Assembly: GCA_937917505.1 (NCBI GenBank)
Contig: CALDMQ010000063.1
Coordinates: forward strand, 1 to 30,356
Reading direction: 5' to 3'
Source of the DNA: an uncultured Erysipelotrichaceae bacterium
GTDB lineage: Bacteria; Bacillota_I; Bacilli_A; Erysipelotrichales; Coprobacillaceae
DNA: 30,356 bases
Shown here: in pieces, positions 22,416 through 29,929 of the stretch
Layout of the letters: the number at the start of each line of letters is the position of its first letter
Position numbering within the stretch: the stretch's first letter is position 1
Translations under genes and position numbers: made by a program
The notes under the pieces: generated by a model
The model's database searches: none
What the model was told of the DNA's origin: nothing
The model's input: the letters and a program-made list of their open reading frames with translations, nothing else

Positions 22416-23941
22416 ACCATGACATCTTTAAATGGTCTATCTTTTGTAAATTCTAATGATTGGAAAATCATACGAGATACCCAGAAGAAAATAATATCAT
22501 ATCCAGTCACTAATGTATCTGTTGGGAAGTAACGGTTTAATAAAGTACTTTCTTCATCAGGCCAACCCATTGTTGAAAATGGCCATAATGCACTTGAAAA
22601 CCATGTATCTAAAACATCTTCATCTTGTTTCCAGTTTTCTATATCTTCAGGTGCAACTTTACCTACATAAACTTCTCCAGTTTCTTTATGATACCACGCT
22701 GGTACTTGATGTCCCCACCATAACTGACGAGAAATACACCAATCTTCAATATTTTCCATCCATTGTTTAAATGTTTTTTCAAAACGTCCTGGAATAAAAT
22801 TAACTTTAGAATCTTTTAATTGATTTTCTAAGGCAGCATTTGCTAATGGTTTCATTTTAACAAACCATTGCTTAGATAAGTATGGTTCAACAATTGCATC
22901 GCTTCTTTCAGAATGTCCTACTTGATGCACATGTGCTTCTATACGATCAACAACACCATTGTTTTCAAAATCTTTAACTAAAGCTTCACGACAAGCAAAA
23001 CGATCCATACCAGCATATTTATGACACATCTCATTCATCGTTCCATCATCATTCATACATTTAGGCATTGCAAGATTATATTTTTTTGCTAGTGCAAAGT
23101 CATTTGGATCATGTGCAGGTGTACATTTCATAACAGCAGTTCCAAAGCTCATATCAATATAATCATCAGCCATAATTGGTAAAGCTTCACCATTTGCTGG
23201 ATTGATTGCATGTTTTCCTACCAAATGTGTATATCTTTCATCATCAGGATGTACAAATATTGCTTGGTCTGCAAACATTGTTTCAGGACGTGTCGTTGCA
23301 ATAACAAGTGTTTCTCCCGTTTCAACAACTTTATATTTGAAATAATACATATGTCCTTCAATTTCTTTATGAATAACTTCAATATTTGATAAAGCTGTTC
23401 TTTGAACAGGATCCCAGTTAATAATACGTTCTCCTTGATAAATTAAACCTTTTTCATATAAAGCTACAAAAACTGTTTTAACCGCTTCACTTAACCCTTC
23501 ATCAAGAGTAAAACGTTCTTTAGAATAATCTAATGATAAACCAAGTTTTTCCCATTGCGCACGAATAATAGAAGCATATTCTTCTTTCCAAGACCAAGCC
23601 TTTTCTAAGAAACCTTCTCTACCTAAATCATAACGAGAAATACCATCTTCTCTTAATCTCGCTTCAACTTTCGCTTGAGTCGCAATTCCCGCATGATCCA
23701 TTCCAGGTAACCACAATGCATCATAACCTTGCATTCTTTTATAACGAATAATCATATCTTGTAAAGTTGTATCCCAAGCATGACCTAAATGTAATTTACC
23801 AGTTACATTTGGTGGTGGAATCACAATGCTATATGGTTTCTTAGAAATATCACCAGCTTCAAAATATTTCTTATCAATCCAATGTTTGTATTTTCCTTCT
23901 TCAACTTCCTTATGATTATATTTTGTTGCTAGTTCTTTCAT
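22412..23941 (-). CDS. valS: Valyl-tRNA synthetase, N-terminal fragment
   Basis: ValS attaches valine to tRNA-Val. This 509-residue fragment has P-P-P-N-V-T-G-K-L with HLGH (51-54), the CP1 editing domain (A-T-T-R-P-E-T-M, T-P-A-H-D-P-N-D), the W-C-I-S-R-Q-L-W-W-G-H motif and D-T-W-F-S-S-A-L-W-P. It ends R-P-F-K-D-V-M-V then TGA, just before the KMSKS region. The start overlaps the preceding membrane-protein gene by 26 bases, with AGGGGG about 10 bases before the ATG. A valine T-box controls the pair. The spoVID-ysxE-valS order is as in B. subtilis. The break is described under the downstream fragment and in the findings. Confidence 0.95.
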   Translation of the reverse strand: MKELATKYNHKEVEEGKYKHWIDKKYFEAGDISKKPYSIVIPPPNVTGKLHLGHAWDTTLQDMIIRYKRMQGYDALWLPGMDHAGIATQAKVEARLREDGISRYDLGREGFLEKAWSWKEEYASIIRAQWEKLGLSLDYSKERFTLDEGLSEAVKTVFVALYEKGLIYQGERIINWDPVQRTALSNIEVIHKEIEGHMYYFKYKVVETGETLVIATTRPETMFADQAIFVHPDDERYTHLVGKHAINPANGEALPIMADDYIDMSFGTAVMKCTPAHDPNDFALAKKYNLAMPKCMNDDGTMNEMCHKYAGMDRFACREALVKDFENNGVVDRIEAHVHQVGHSERSDAIVEPYLSKQWFVKMKPLANAALENQLKDSKVNFIPGRFEKTFKQWMENIEDWCISRQLWWGHQVPAWYHKETGEVYVGKVAPEDIENWKQDEDVLDTWFSSALWPFSTMGWPDEESTLLNRYFPTDTLVTGYDIIFFWVSRMIFQSLEFTKDRPFKDVMV

Positions 23942-24608
23942 CTACATTTTCCCCCTCATCTAAATCCTCAGGAATATCTTTGTCATAAAAATCTTCTTTA
24001 TTTGCTAAAACAAAGTCAATTAACTTTTCTGATAAATTTGTTGATCCAACTAATGTTACAAATTCATTTGTAAAATCAGAGAAATTATAACGAGAATATT
24101 GTCCCATTTCTGGATCATCTTCATCATCTTCTTCATTATTTTCAATAATTTCTGCAAAACGTCTTGCTGCTTTCATTAAGTCTGCTAATTCATGCGAACC
24201 AACTTTTTCAAAATATGCATCAATATCTTTCACATACGGTTCAGTCACAGGGCTTAAGAAGAAACTATGTAATGATGCATGTGGTCCATCAATTGTTGAT
24301 GTTGCTTGATAAATCCCATAAAGTAATTTTTCACTTTCATTCATGTTCTCAAAATAGTTATCAAAATCATCTTCTTCTTTTCTCATACAATGAAATAATG
24401 CCGCAGATGTAACATCTTCTCTTGGACATGTATCAAAAATTCCCGGCTTTAAATAAGAATATCTTTCTTTCTTTGCATAGTAAGCCAATTCTGCTTCTTT
24501 TCTTTTTTGCTTACCATCACGAACTCTTTTGCCAAAAAAATAACCTAGAAACATAAGAGATACGATTAAAAATAAAACAGCTATCATTTGTCTTGTTTGT
24601 AGACTCAT
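23916..24608 (-). CDS. Unknown single-pass membrane protein in the valS operon
   Basis: A 230-residue protein I do not firmly recognise. It has a short N-terminus, one membrane helix (about 8-24), a K/R-rich stop-transfer segment and a large acidic domain that is probably cytoplasmic. The segment L-H-S-F-F...Y-F-E-K-V-G-S-H-E-L-A-D-L-M-K-A-A-R-R-F resembles DMP19/DUF4375-type proteins (a G/S-x-x-x-F-F-x-x-P...I-G-A...A pattern), a tentative resemblance only. The start at 24608 follows GGAGG; longer frames run into the T-box terminator. It is the first gene after the valine T-box and overlaps valS by 26 bases, so its expression should rise with valine starvation. Confidence 0.8.
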   Translation of the reverse strand: MSLQTRQMIAVLFLIVSLMFLGYFFGKRVRDGKQKRKEAELAYYAKKERYSYLKPGIFDTCPREDVTSAALFHCMRKEEDDFDNYFENMNESEKLLYGIYQATSTIDGPHASLHSFFLSPVTEPYVKDIDAYFEKVGSHELADLMKAARRFAEIIENNEEDDEDDPEMGQYSRYNFSDFTNEFVTLVGSTNLSEKLIDFVLANKEDFYDKDIPEDLDEGENVDERTSNKI

Positions 24609-24840
24609 CAATTTTCCTCCTTCAATAAAAAAGAACATTCGCTTAAGGACGAATGTTCGTGGTACCACCTTAATTCATATACGCATGTATATCTCAAAAC
24701 TTTAACGCAGTAATACGTGCTTTCCTACTTAAGTTCAAAAAGCATACTCCAGGGCTACCTTCCACTTCTCTTTCTACTTCTTTTCCACCAACTAGAAGTT
24801 CTCTATAAGAAATACAAAATGTACTCCTCCCCTTCAACGT
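24609..24840 (-). promoter_or_regulatory. T-box leader (valine) controlling the membrane protein and valS
   Basis: The core T-box AAGGTGGTACCACG lies at 24658..24671 on the minus strand, followed by the terminator. Stem I region features are visible upstream: GGAGTAC near its 5' side (AGTA motif), GGTGGAA in the distal part, and a base pairing of AGGG with CCCT. The GTA triplet at 24756..24758, just before that CCCT, is the best candidate specifier and fits valine. When uncharged tRNA-Val binds, the T-box pairs with the terminator's CCTT side and transcription continues into the membrane-protein gene and valS. Confidence 0.92.
24627..24658 (-). terminator. T-box-controlled terminator
   Basis: GAACATTCG and CGAATGTTC form a perfect 9-bp stem with an eight-base loop, followed by TTTTTT on the minus strand. 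It ends 19 bases before the start of the next gene and overlaps the T-box sequence by one base, the standard mutually exclusive arrangement. Confidence 0.93.
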
Positions 24841-24846
24841 AAGTAC

Positions 24847-24875
24847 ATCATAGCAAACTCACATTTAAAAGTCAA
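24847..24875 (-). promoter_or_regulatory. Sigma-A promoter for the T-box/valS transcript
   Basis: On the minus strand: -35 TTGACT (24870..24875), a 17-base spacer and -10 TATGAT (24847..24852). It begins just after the ysxE-like gene's end and places the start of transcription a few bases before the T-box leader. Confidence 0.8.
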
Positions 24876-24883
24876 TCTTAATC

Positions 24884-25795
24884 TTAACAAGTCAATTGAT
24901 TCGTTAACGATTGAATCGAATCTAAATAATAAAGCAAACGTGATAATTTAATAATATTTTCAATTTCATCATCACTATAATAAATCATAGGAACAATATT
25001 CATTAAACAACAAAGTAATACTTTTTCTTCTTGAGTTAATTCTATTTTCTTAAAATAATATTGACTTAAACAATCTAAATCAAATAAGATATCTGGTACT
25101 TTTTGATACATATCAAAAATATCATATAAAGGCATATCTATACAAATATGGTCAAGAGATAAAAAGACTTTTTCTTTTAATGCAATATGATTATAATCAA
25201 AATGTTTGTATGTTAAACAAACACGGATTTGTGTATAATCTTGAGTCATCATCATATATTGATTTAAATATTGTTTTGCCATGCATAAAGCATTATAAAT
25301 ACGATAATAATTCATTATTAATAACCATTGGCTTGGAGAACGATAGACTATCGTCTCATAATTTTGAATCATTTGTGTATAATAAAGTTCTCTTTCTTGA
25401 ATAACATCACAAATATCTTTTTGCAGTTTCATAAAATAATCTTGATTGACTTTTGTATAATAAAAACTTTTTGTGTGTAAAGATGCAAGAGTTTCAAAAT
25501 AAAATTTAATTTTGACTTCTTTCATCATTCCTTGATTGTTATGAACTGCTTCCATAATATAATAATATTTTGATTGATAAGGTGTTGCCCTTGTCCCTTG
25601 TTTATTTTTTAAAACATCTACAAAGATATTTAAGTGTAAGACTTCTATCCATTCATAAATTTTATCAATAGATTGATTTTTAACAATTTTCATATAATAA
25701 ATTCGATTGAAAGTTTTTAATTTATAAACATGTTCATTGACCTTGATGACACCAATCACTTCTAAGCCATAATCATGCATTAGTTGTGTTTTCAT
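24884..25795 (-). CDS. ysxE: YsxE-like spore coat protein (CotS/APH kinase fold)
   Basis: A 303-residue protein with the outline of the aminoglycoside-phosphotransferase/CotS family: an N-terminal beta-rich ATP-lobe (V-Y-K-L-K-T, Y-Y-M-K-I-V), a helical C-lobe, a catalytic-loop-like Y-K-H-F-D-Y-N-H (H198, D200) and a later acidic pair (D215, D220). Overall it is strongly divergent and unusually rich in Tyr and Ile. It overlaps the SpoVID-like gene by four bases and precedes valS, exactly the spoVID-ysxE-valS order of B. subtilis. It is probably produced in the mother cell from the sigma-E-like promoter at 26490..26517. Kinase activity is uncertain. Confidence 0.78.
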   Translation of the reverse strand: MKTQLMHDYGLEVIGVIKVNEHVYKLKTFNRIYYMKIVKNQSIDKIYEWIEVLHLNIFVDVLKNKQGTRATPYQSKYYYIMEAVHNNQGMMKEVKIKFYFETLASLHTKSFYYTKVNQDYFMKLQKDICDVIQERELYYTQMIQNYETIVYRSPSQWLLIMNYYRIYNALCMAKQYLNQYMMMTQDYTQIRVCLTYKHFDYNHIALKEKVFLSLDHICIDMPLYDIFDMYQKVPDILFDLDCLSQYYFKKIELTQEEKVLLCCLMNIVPMIYYSDDEIENIIKLSRLLYYLDSIQSLTNQLTC

Positions 25796-26466
25796 GAAAA
25801 ATAAGGAATAATCACAATAGTCCCTCTTTCTAATAAACGATCATGATTATATTCTTTGATACGGTACTCGTCAACTTGGTAGTGTTTTGAAATAGATTGA
25901 TAAGTATCACCATCTTGAACAATATATAAATAATAAGTCCCCATATCAGCATTATCAACTTCTTTTTGATGATTTTCTTTTTCTACCTTAGGTTTCTTTT
26001 GTAAAGATTCTTTAAGAATTTCATTTTCAACAACGACTTTTTCTAAACTTTCTTCCCTTAAAAGTTCTTCTACTTGATCAATATAATCATCTTCTGCATG
26101 TTCTTCCTGTTTCACATCTGCAATAACTTCTCTATCCTCATCATCTTTTACACCATAAATACATGCCTGAATAGATAATGCTAAATTCCCATCAACAAAA
26201 CGATAATCAAAATCTTCAACTTTCACAGAAAATTCTTTTTTATCCTCAACTTTAGAATATTGAGCTAAAATATCTAAATCAATACTATCTGAAAATGTCT
26301 TTTTATCACTATCATTTTTATATTCACCATTGATCATAATACAACCATAAGCTCTCATACCTTGATTTTCCATTTTATAGTTAATTGATTCATCAACTGA
26401 AACAGAAATCAATTCTTTTAAACTATGGTTTAAATCAATCATCTTTTTAAAACAAATTTTTTGCAT
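25792..26466 (-). CDS. spoVID: SpoVID-like spore coat encasement protein
   Basis: A 224-residue protein with an N-terminal beta-rich domain like the SPOCS/SpoVID N-terminal domain (about 1-120), a long acidic linker (about 120-175) and a C-terminal LysM domain (about 178-222; Y-I-V-Q-D-G-D-T-Y-Q-S-I-S). B. subtilis SpoVID has the same layout and drives coat encasement of the forespore; it is longer (about 575 residues) because of its linker. The ATG follows GGAGG at 10 bases; a longer frame would run into the terminator of the PTS gene. A sigma-E-type promoter is just upstream. Confidence 0.82.
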   Translation of the reverse strand: MQKICFKKMIDLNHSLKELISVSVDESINYKMENQGMRAYGCIMINGEYKNDSDKKTFSDSIDLDILAQYSKVEDKKEFSVKVEDFDYRFVDGNLALSIQACIYGVKDDEDREVIADVKQEEHAEDDYIDQVEELLREESLEKVVVENEILKESLQKKPKVEKENHQKEVDNADMGTYYLYIVQDGDTYQSISKHYQVDEYRIKEYNHDRLLERGTIVIIPYFS

Positions 26467-26489
26467 ATCTTCTTTTCCTCCTATACAAG

Positions 26490-26517
26490 AATATATGCGA
26501 GAAATAAGAGAATATGA
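26490..26517 (-). promoter_or_regulatory. Sigma-E-like sporulation promoter for spoVID-ysxE
   Basis: The minus strand reads TCATATT (26511..26517), 13 bases, then CATATATT (26490..26497), close to the sigma-E consensus (ATATT, 13-15 bp, CATACAAT). It lies between the PTS IIB terminator and the SpoVID-like start. B. subtilis spoVID is a sigma-E gene, which supports the reading. Confidence 0.6.
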
Positions 26518-26543
26518 AAAAATCAATCTCAAACGAGATTGAT
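26516..26543 (-). terminator. Intrinsic terminator after the PTS IIB gene
   Basis: ATCAATCTC and GAGATTGAT form a perfect 9-bp stem with a GTTT loop on the minus strand, followed by TTTTTTC. It starts two bases after the IIB stop codon and its U-tract touches the sigma-E-like promoter. Confidence 0.85.
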
Positions 26544-26544
26544 C

Positions 26545-26847
26545 TTATTTATTAATTAATGATAAAGCTTGTTCTAAAACAGCAGCTCCATTCATCATAC
26601 CGTATTCTTTCATACCGATATTATCAACTGGTACACCATTAGCATCTGCTTCAATAGCTTTTTGAGCATAACGCACTTGAGGACCTAATAAAATCACATC
26701 AGCTTTTGATGCATTAGCTTTCACTTCATTAGCTCCTACAGCCCAAATATCTGTTTGAATCCCCTTTTCTTGTCCAGCTTTCTTCATTTTTTCAACCAAT
26801 AAACTTGTTGACATACCAGAAGCACAGCACAACATAATTCTAATCAT
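26545..26847 (-). CDS. Orphan PTS EIIB component, lactose/cellobiose family
   Basis: A 100-residue phosphotransferase EIIB of the lactose/N,N'-diacetylchitobiose type. The phosphoryl-accepting loop C-A-S-G-M-S-T-S begins at Cys8, with the typical downstream L-L-G-P-Q-V-R-Y motif near 54-61. It would accept phosphate from a EIIA and pass it to a sugar during EIIC transport. No EIIA or EIIC gene is nearby. It sits between ysxC and the SpoVID-like gene, where B. subtilis has the hem operon. AGGGGG precedes the ATG by 8 bases, and it may be co-transcribed with ysxC (37-base gap). The sugar cannot be told. Confidence 0.9.
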   Translation of the reverse strand: MIRIMLCCASGMSTSLLVEKMKKAGQEKGIQTDIWAVGANEVKANASKADVILLGPQVRYAQKAIEADANGVPVDNIGMKEYGMMNGAAVLEQALSLINK

Positions 26848-26884
26848 TTCAAATCCCCCTATTCATTTATATAAACTTTTGATT

Positions 26885-27481
26885 TTAAATATCTTGAAAA
26901 CACAATTTAAATATTGCATTCCAAACCTCGTCTATTCCTTTACCATTTAAACTAGAAAATCTTACAAACTGATCATTCTTATCAAATTGTAAAGTTTCTT
27001 TAATCATTTTTTCATTCTTTTGTAAATCATTACGCTTTAATTTATCTTCTTTTGTTGCAACAACAATAACAGGAATATCATAATACTTCGCATAAGCATA
27101 CATTTCTTTATCATCACGTGTTGGTTTATGACGATAGTCCACAATCAAAACAAGTCCTTTTAAATTATCTCTTTGACTTAAATATGTATCAATCATATCA
27201 CCAAAGCTTTCTTTGATTTTATCATTAACTTTCGCATAACCATATCCTGGAACATCAACTAATCTTAATTCATCATTAATATTAAAGAAATTAAGCGTCC
27301 TTGTTTTTCCAGGTGTACCCGATACTTTTGCAAGTTTCTTACGACCTGTAATTGTATTAATTAAACTTGATTTCCCAACATTACTACGTCCTGCCATACA
27401 GATTTCAGGTAATGTATTATCAGGCCATTGTGATTTCCATGCTGCACAAAGCATAAAATCCGCCTTATTGACTTTATACAT
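26885..27481 (-). CDS. ysxC: Ribosome biogenesis GTPase YsxC/EngB
   Basis: Essential GTPase for late 50S assembly. From the ATG at 27481 it has 198 residues: G1 G-R-S-N-V-G-K-S-S (31-39), G3 D-V-P-G-Y-G, G4 T-K-E-D and G5 S-S-L-N-G-K-G. A longer frame to 27508 would run into the lon terminator, while AGGAGG lies 7 bases before the chosen ATG. Adjacent lon-ysxC order is the Bacillus one. The ribosome binding site follows the terminator's T-run at once, so ysxC relies on read-through or a promoter not seen here. Confidence 0.96.
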   Translation of the reverse strand: MYKVNKADFMLCAAWKSQWPDNTLPEICMAGRSNVGKSSLINTITGRKKLAKVSGTPGKTRTLNFFNINDELRLVDVPGYGYAKVNDKIKESFGDMIDTYLSQRDNLKGLVLIVDYRHKPTRDDKEMYAYAKYYDIPVIVVATKEDKLKRNDLQKNEKMIKETLQFDKNDQFVRFSSLNGKGIDEVWNAIFKLCFQDI

Positions 27482-27494
27482 AATATCTCCTCCT

Positions 27495-27520
27495 AAAAAT
27501 AGAGTCATAATATGACTCTA
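27495..27520 (-). terminator. Intrinsic terminator between lon and ysxC
   Basis: TAGAGTCAT and ATGACTCTA form a perfect 9-bp stem with an ATT loop, followed by TTTTT on the minus strand. The stem starts at the base after the lon stop codon, and AGGAGG for ysxC starts right after the T-run. Confidence 0.85.
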
Positions 27521-29839
27521 TTATAATAATGCATGTTCAATGACCGTGTCAATGTGATCTGCTAAAACAATATCTAAATCTTTTTGTACAGATTCAGGAA
27601 TATCATCAATATCCTTTGCATTATCTTTAGGAATAATAATCTTTTTAATTCCACTACGATGTGCAGAAATTGATTTTTCTTTTAGTCCACCAATTGGTAA
27701 AACTTGTCCTCTTAAAGTAATTTCACCAGTCATCGCAATGTCATCACGTACAGGTCTTTCGCTAAATGCAGATAAGATTGCTGTTGTAAGAGTGACACCA
27801 GCACTTGGACCATCTTTCTTTACCGCTCCTTCAGGAACATGAATATGAATATCTTGTTTATCAAAAGCAACATTATCTAATCCATACTTTTCTCTATTTG
27901 CTTTCATATAGTCTAAAGCAATAGATGCTGATTCTTTCATAACATCGCCTAATTGCCCAGTAATAATAAACTTACCTGAACCTTCAAAATGATTTACTTC
28001 AATCGGTAAAATATCTCCACCGTACTGTGTATAGGCCATTCCTGTTACAACGCCAACTTGTGGTCTATCCATTTTCTTTGTATGTTCAAATGGTGCTTTG
28101 CCTAAATAATCTTCTAATTGATTAATTGTTAACGCAATTGATAATGATGAATCTTTTAAGATTTTAAGTACTGATTTACGACAAATTTGAGCGATTAAAC
28201 GTTCTAACTGTCTCACTCCAGCCTCTCTTGTATAATGACGAATAATATACATCATTGTCTCATCATCAATTGTTAATTGTTCTTGTTTTAAACCATGTTT
28301 TTCAAGTTCTTTTCTTAAAAGATGACGTTTTGCAATTTGTAGTTTTTCTTGTTCAGTATAAGAAGAAATTTCAATAACTTCTAAACGATCTCTTAAAGGA
28401 CCTGGAATACTTCCTAAGTCATTAGCTGTCGCAATAAATAAAACTTGTGATAAATCATAAGGTTCTTCTAAATAGTTATCAGAGAAGAATTGATTTTGTT
28501 CTGGATCTAAAACTTCAAGCATAGCACTTGTTGGATCGCCTTTATAATCACTAGACATTTTATCAATTTCATCTAATAAAAATACTGGATTAACAACTCC
28601 TGCTTTTTTCATACCTTGAATAATACGACCAGGCATTGAACCTAAATAAGTACGTCTATGCCCTCTAATTTCAGCCTCATCTTTCACACCACCTAACGAT
28701 GCTTTAACAAACTTTCTCCCTAATGCACGTGCAATAGATTTAGAAATAGATGTTTTCCCAACACCTGGAGGACCAACTAAACAAATAATTGGTGCATTTA
28801 AAGATTGTGTCATTTGTTTAACTGCTAAATGTTCCACAATTCTTTCTTTTGGTTTTTCTAAACCAAAATGATCTTCATCTAAAACTTGTTCTACACGTGT
28901 AATATCTTGTTCATCTTCTGTTGATTCATACCAAGGTGTTTTTAACACCCAGTCAATATAAGTACGAACAACATTCGCTTCAGATGATGATGCAGGCATC
29001 ATATCATAACGTCTTAATTCTTCTTCTAATTTCTCTTTCACATGTTTTGGATATGGTTTATTTTGAATTTCTTCACGAATATAATCACTATCATCTTCTT
29101 TATGAGGCGTATCCCCTAATTCTTCTTTGATAGCACGTAATTTTTCACGTAGATAGTATTCTTTTTGATTTTCATCAATACTTTCTTTAACTTTCATATT
29201 GATTTTTTCTTCAAGATCGTGAATAACTTTTTCTTCTTCCATACTCGCAAGAACTAGTAACAAACGTTTATTGACATCATTTTCAGCAAGTATCTTATGT
29301 CTGATTGGTAAATCAATTTGAATATATTGAGCAACAGAATCTGCAAGTTCACTTGCACTCATACCTTGACTTAATGAATTTGATATATTTCTAGGCATCA
29401 CAGTACCACGATTAAAAGATTGAATTTGCTCAGTTAATTTTCTAACTAATGCAACTTCTTCATTATGATCACCTTTTTGATCCTCTAAATATTTAACCTT
29501 ACCATACAAACAACCATCACGTTCTTCTAAAGATAAGAGTTCAATTCTCTTTTGACCTTTAACGGTTAATTTTATTGTTCCATGATTATCTCTTTTAATT
29601 CTTCTTTGAATTTTACATAAAGTCCCATAATGATAAACATGATCAAAATCAGTATATTCATCAAGAGGATTGATTTGTGAAATAAAAACAATATTTTCAT
29701 CATATTCATTTACACTTATATTCATAGCATTTAAGCTAAAACTTCTCCCTACATCTAAAGAGAGTTCGTGATTAGGAAATACAACCATTCCTCGCGTGCA
29801 TATAACAGGTAATTCAACGATGATATCTAATTCTTCCAT
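27521..29839 (-). CDS. lon: ATP-dependent protease Lon (LonA)
   Basis: Cytoplasmic AAA+ serine protease degrading misfolded and regulatory proteins. The 772-residue protein has the N-terminal substrate-binding domain (about 8-205), a coiled coil, the AAA module with Walker A G-P-P-G-V-G-K-T (356-363) and Walker B V-F-L-L-D-E-I-D-K (419-427), the sensor/lid region, and the protease domain with the Ser679-Lys720 dyad (G-P-S-A-G and G-G-L-K-E-K). The ATG two codons upstream is only 2 bases after AAAGGAGG, so the second ATG is taken as the start. A strong promoter and the tig terminator lie upstream. No CtsR or CIRCE-like operator was seen. Confidence 0.97.
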   Translation of the reverse strand: MEELDIIVELPVICTRGMVVFPNHELSLDVGRSFSLNAMNISVNEYDENIVFISQINPLDEYTDFDHVYHYGTLCKIQRRIKRDNHGTIKLTVKGQKRIELLSLEERDGCLYGKVKYLEDQKGDHNEEVALVRKLTEQIQSFNRGTVMPRNISNSLSQGMSASELADSVAQYIQIDLPIRHKILAENDVNKRLLLVLASMEEEKVIHDLEEKINMKVKESIDENQKEYYLREKLRAIKEELGDTPHKEDDSDYIREEIQNKPYPKHVKEKLEEELRRYDMMPASSSEANVVRTYIDWVLKTPWYESTEDEQDITRVEQVLDEDHFGLEKPKERIVEHLAVKQMTQSLNAPIICLVGPPGVGKTSISKSIARALGRKFVKASLGGVKDEAEIRGHRRTYLGSMPGRIIQGMKKAGVVNPVFLLDEIDKMSSDYKGDPTSAMLEVLDPEQNQFFSDNYLEEPYDLSQVLFIATANDLGSIPGPLRDRLEVIEISSYTEQEKLQIAKRHLLRKELEKHGLKQEQLTIDDETMMYIIRHYTREAGVRQLERLIAQICRKSVLKILKDSSLSIALTINQLEDYLGKAPFEHTKKMDRPQVGVVTGMAYTQYGGDILPIEVNHFEGSGKFIITGQLGDVMKESASIALDYMKANREKYGLDNVAFDKQDIHIHVPEGAVKKDGPSAGVTLTTAILSAFSERPVRDDIAMTGEITLRGQVLPIGGLKEKSISAHRSGIKKIIIPKDNAKDIDDIPESVQKDLDIVLADHIDTVIEHALL

Positions 29840-29861
29840 ACGCATAACCTCCTTTGTATTG

Positions 29862-29890
29862 ATTATAATAGATTTATTCTATCTTGTCAT
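29862..29890 (-). promoter_or_regulatory. Sigma-A promoter for lon
   Basis: On the minus strand: -35 ATGACA (29885..29890), a 17-base spacer and a perfect -10 TATAAT (29862..29867), in the gap between the tig terminator and lon. Confidence 0.75.
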
Positions 29891-29902
29891 TTCATAAGAC
29901 TT

Positions 29903-29929
29903 ATAAAAACAAGACGCATTAAGCGTCTT
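29903..29929 (-). terminator. Intrinsic terminator after tig
   Basis: AAGACGC and GCGTCTT form a 7-bp stem with a five-base loop on the minus strand, followed by GTTTTTAT. The 5' arm overlaps the tig stop codon. Confidence 0.85.

Noticed and set aside
22412..22430. Programmed frameshifting in valS
   Set aside because: The missing amount is seven bases including two conserved residues, and no slippery heptamer suited to the needed shift is present; a frameshift could not restore His-Gly.
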